A stretch of 16,699 nt of DNA from Treponema sp. Its GTDB lineage: Bacteria > Spirochaetota > Spirochaetia > Treponematales > Breznakiellaceae. The stretch's first letter is position 1, and every line of letters starts with the position of its first letter. Below the pieces are notes generated by a model. It was not told the origin of the DNA, made no database searches, and saw nothing but the letters and a program-made list of their open reading frames with translations. The DNA lies in NCBI GenBank assembly GCA_031284195.1, contig JAITAI010000073.1:1-16699 (forward strand). Direction: 5' to 3'. Shown here piece by piece: positions 15,164 through 16,699 of the stretch. A program made the position numbers and the translations under genes.

Positions 15164-15208
15164 GTAATAAATTTCTTTATTTTTTAAAGAAGAAATATGG
15201 AGGGAAAT

Positions 15209-15979
15209 ATGGATAAACATGTGGAAATAAAGCACCTGACCCACCGTTTCGGCGGTCTTCAGGCTCTGACGGATATCAACCTTACCCTTAAGAAAGGGGA
15301 GATTGCCGGTTTAATCGGCCCCAATGGGGCAGGCAAGACCACGGTCTTTAATCTGGTGAGTGGGTTCTACGTTCCCTCTGAGGGACATATCATGGTCGCG
15401 GGGGTGCGGATCAACGCCAAAAAGCCCCACGAGATAGCATCCATGAAGATCGGCAGGACCTTTCAGAACATCCGGCTCTGGAGTGAAATGACCGTGTTGG
15501 ATAATATCCGGATTTCTCAGCACTATCATCTGGGGTACACGGTGACGGATGTTTTCTTCCGCACCAAGCGGTATCAGGCGCAGGAAGCGGCGATTACCAA
15601 AACTGCCCGGGAACTGTTGGATGTCTTCAAACTCGCGGATCTAGCCGATGAATATCCAAAAAACTTACCCTATGGCATCCAGCGCCGGGTAGAAATTGTG
15701 CGGGCCCTTTCCCTGGACCCTGCTTTGCTCATGCTGGATGAACCTGCCGCAGGTCTCAGTACTGCGGACACCATCGAACTTATTGAGTATATCCAATGGA
15801 TCCATGAGACCTTTAACCTAACCATCTGGATGATCGAACACCAGATGGAGGTTATCATGAGTCTATGTCAGAGCATCTCGGTGATTGATTTTGGCCGGGA
15901 AATAGCCTGGGGAACCCCGGAGCAGATCAGAACCAATCCTGAGGTGATTAAAGCCTACCTTGGAGATGGGGCCATATAA
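15209..15979 (+). CDS. livG: Branched-chain amino-acid type ABC transporter ATPase LivG
   Basis: One of two cytoplasmic ATPases of the HAAT importer. 256 residues as chosen: Walker A GPNGAGKTT (37-45), Q-loop RTFQNIRLW (83-91), signature region LPYGIQRRVEIVRAL (153-167), Walker B ALLMLDEPAAGLS (172-184), switch His 211 in WMIEHQMEVIM, and the LivG-type end TNPEVIKAYLG. The frame has an ATG at 15197 as well, but GGAGG at 15199-15203 sits 5 nt before the ATG at 15209, so I use the latter. In the family the signature commonly reads LSYGQQRRLEIARAL; here the S and the first Q are replaced by P and I. The rest of the catalytic set is intact. Its stop codon overlaps an out-of-frame ATG (TAATG), and livF begins 54 bp later. 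Confidence 0.92.
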   Translation: MDKHVEIKHLTHRFGGLQALTDINLTLKKGEIAGLIGPNGAGKTTVFNLVSGFYVPSEGHIMVAGVRINAKKPHEIASMKIGRTFQNIRLWSEMTVLDNIRISQHYHLGYTVTDVFFRTKRYQAQEAAITKTARELLDVFKLADLADEYPKNLPYGIQRRVEIVRALSLDPALLMLDEPAAGLSTADTIELIEYIQWIHETFNLTIWMIEHQMEVIMSLCQSISVIDFGREIAWGTPEQIRTNPEVIKAYLGDGAI

Positions 15980-16033
15980 TGGCAGGCAATCTCAGAAAGC
16001 TTCATCTCCAGGAGATCATGCCAAGGGGGGCTC

Positions 16034-16699
16034 ATGCTGCTTGAAGTTAAGAACCTGAAAGTGGCCTATGGAAATATCGAGGCATTGCACGGTATTTCCT
16101 TTGCCATTGATACCGGTGAGATCGTTACCCTCATCGGCGCTAATGGGGCAGGGAAGACCTCGACCCTCTTGAGCCTAGCCAGGCTTCCCCGGCCTGAAGG
16201 TCCTGTGGTTTCCGGGGGAGACATTCTGTATGATGGGGTGAGTCTCCTCAAAACCGAAGCCCACACCCTTATCCAGAACAAGATGCTGGTCCTGGTTCCT
16301 GAGGGGCGGCACATCTTCGGGAACCTCACAGTGGAAGAAAACTTGCAGATAGCCTCCTATCCTCACCGCCGGGATATTAACCGGGCGGTGATTACCGGAG
16401 AGATCCTGGAACTGGTATACAGCTTGTTTCCCCGGCTCTATGAGCGGCGAAAACAGCGAGGGGAACTGTTAAGCGGCGGTGAACAGCAGATGTTAGCCGT
16501 AGGCCGGGCCTTGATGACCGGCAGTAAGGTGATCATGTTGGACGAACCTTCCATGGGGCTTGCGCCTAAGCTCATGTATGAGATGTTCCGGGCTTTAAAG
16601 CAGCTTAATTTTGTCAAGCACATTACCATTTTGGTGGTGGAACAAAACGCCAAGGTTGCCCTGGATTTTGCAGATCGGGGGTATGTACTTAAAACCGGG
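16034..16699 (+). CDS. livF: Branched-chain amino-acid type ABC transporter ATPase LivF (cut by window edge)
   Basis: Second ATPase of the HAAT importer. The 222 visible residues comprise Walker A GANGAGKTS (35-43), Q-loop region LVPEGRHIFGNLTVEENL (87-104), a perfect signature LLSGGEQQMLAVGRAL (145-160), Walker B VIMLDEPSMGLAP (166-178) and the switch region VVEQNA (201-206; Gln in place of His is usual for LivF). It runs off the window at DRGYVLKTG, probably 12-20 residues from its end. The ATG at 16034 is preceded by AAGGGGGG at 3-5 nt. The stretch after Walker A (residues 50-65) differs from typical LivF, having PRPEGPVVSGGDI where the family has a Gly-Ser-Gly-type turn. It is the third gene of the livM-livG-livF run. 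Confidence 0.92.
   Translation, partial: MLLEVKNLKVAYGNIEALHGISFAIDTGEIVTLIGANGAGKTSTLLSLARLPRPEGPVVSGGDILYDGVSLLKTEAHTLIQNKMLVLVPEGRHIFGNLTVEENLQIASYPHRRDINRAVITGEILELVYSLFPRLYERRKQRGELLSGGEQQMLAVGRALMTGSKVIMLDEPSMGLAPKLMYEMFRALKQLNFVKHITILVVEQNAKVALDFADRGYVLKTG

Noticed and set aside
15168..15195. AT-rich imperfect hairpin between livM and livG
   Set aside because: Very weak stem (TTCTTTA/TAAAGAA) within an operon; a terminator there would cut off livG and livF, and stability is low.

Overview
The window looks like a chromosomal piece of a spirochete, most likely a Treponema of roughly balanced base composition such as the termite-gut group. The pointers are a DUF4954-type left-handed beta-helix protein (a family I know from spirochetes and Bacteroidetes), a ParE of the 'EHIRLRTGMYIGRLGDG' type, and a ChvE/MmsA/MmsB sugar transporter. 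The genus assignment is inference; no rRNA or other phylogenetic marker is present.

Layout: (1) 1-650, minus strand: the 5' part of an M18 aminopeptidase running off the left edge, with a promoter at 704-732. (2) 743-4304: about 3.5 kb without an intact gene. It is a graveyard of insertion sequences: an ISAs1-family element with both terminal inverted repeats still visible (743-1902) but a transposase broken by many frameshifts and stops; a truncated IS1595/ISXO2-like transposase on the minus strand (2657-3204); and unassigned, partly AT-rich sequence containing an 11-bp inverted repeat. (3) 4305-6215, minus: parE, intact. (4) 6397-6819, minus: a small protein with one membrane segment and a heptad-repeat coiled coil, preceded by a perfect 11-bp palindrome. 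(5) 7085-11174, minus: a three-gene sugar ABC importer operon in transcription order chvE (binding protein), mmsA (double ATPase), mmsB (permease), with a good sigma-70-like promoter in front and a duplicated stem-loop unit between chvE and mmsA. (6) 11424-13682, plus: the DUF4954 gene, divergent from the sugar operon. (7) 14024-16699, plus: livM, livG and a livF cut by the right edge, part of a branched-chain amino-acid type ABC importer. No livH or binding-protein gene sits directly upstream; instead a 341-bp leader holds hairpins and a tiny overlapping reading frame.

The functional picture is a nutrient-uptake region (sugars; branched-chain amino acids or related substrates) plus a peptidase and a topoisomerase subunit. 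I see no tRNA, rRNA, CRISPR array, toxin-antitoxin pair, phage module or defence system. The parts most worth following up are non-coding: the tandem stem-loop unit in the chvE-mmsA gap, the hairpin/upstream reading frame at livM, and the palindrome at 6856-6880. The uncharacterised DUF4954 protein is the most interesting coding gene.
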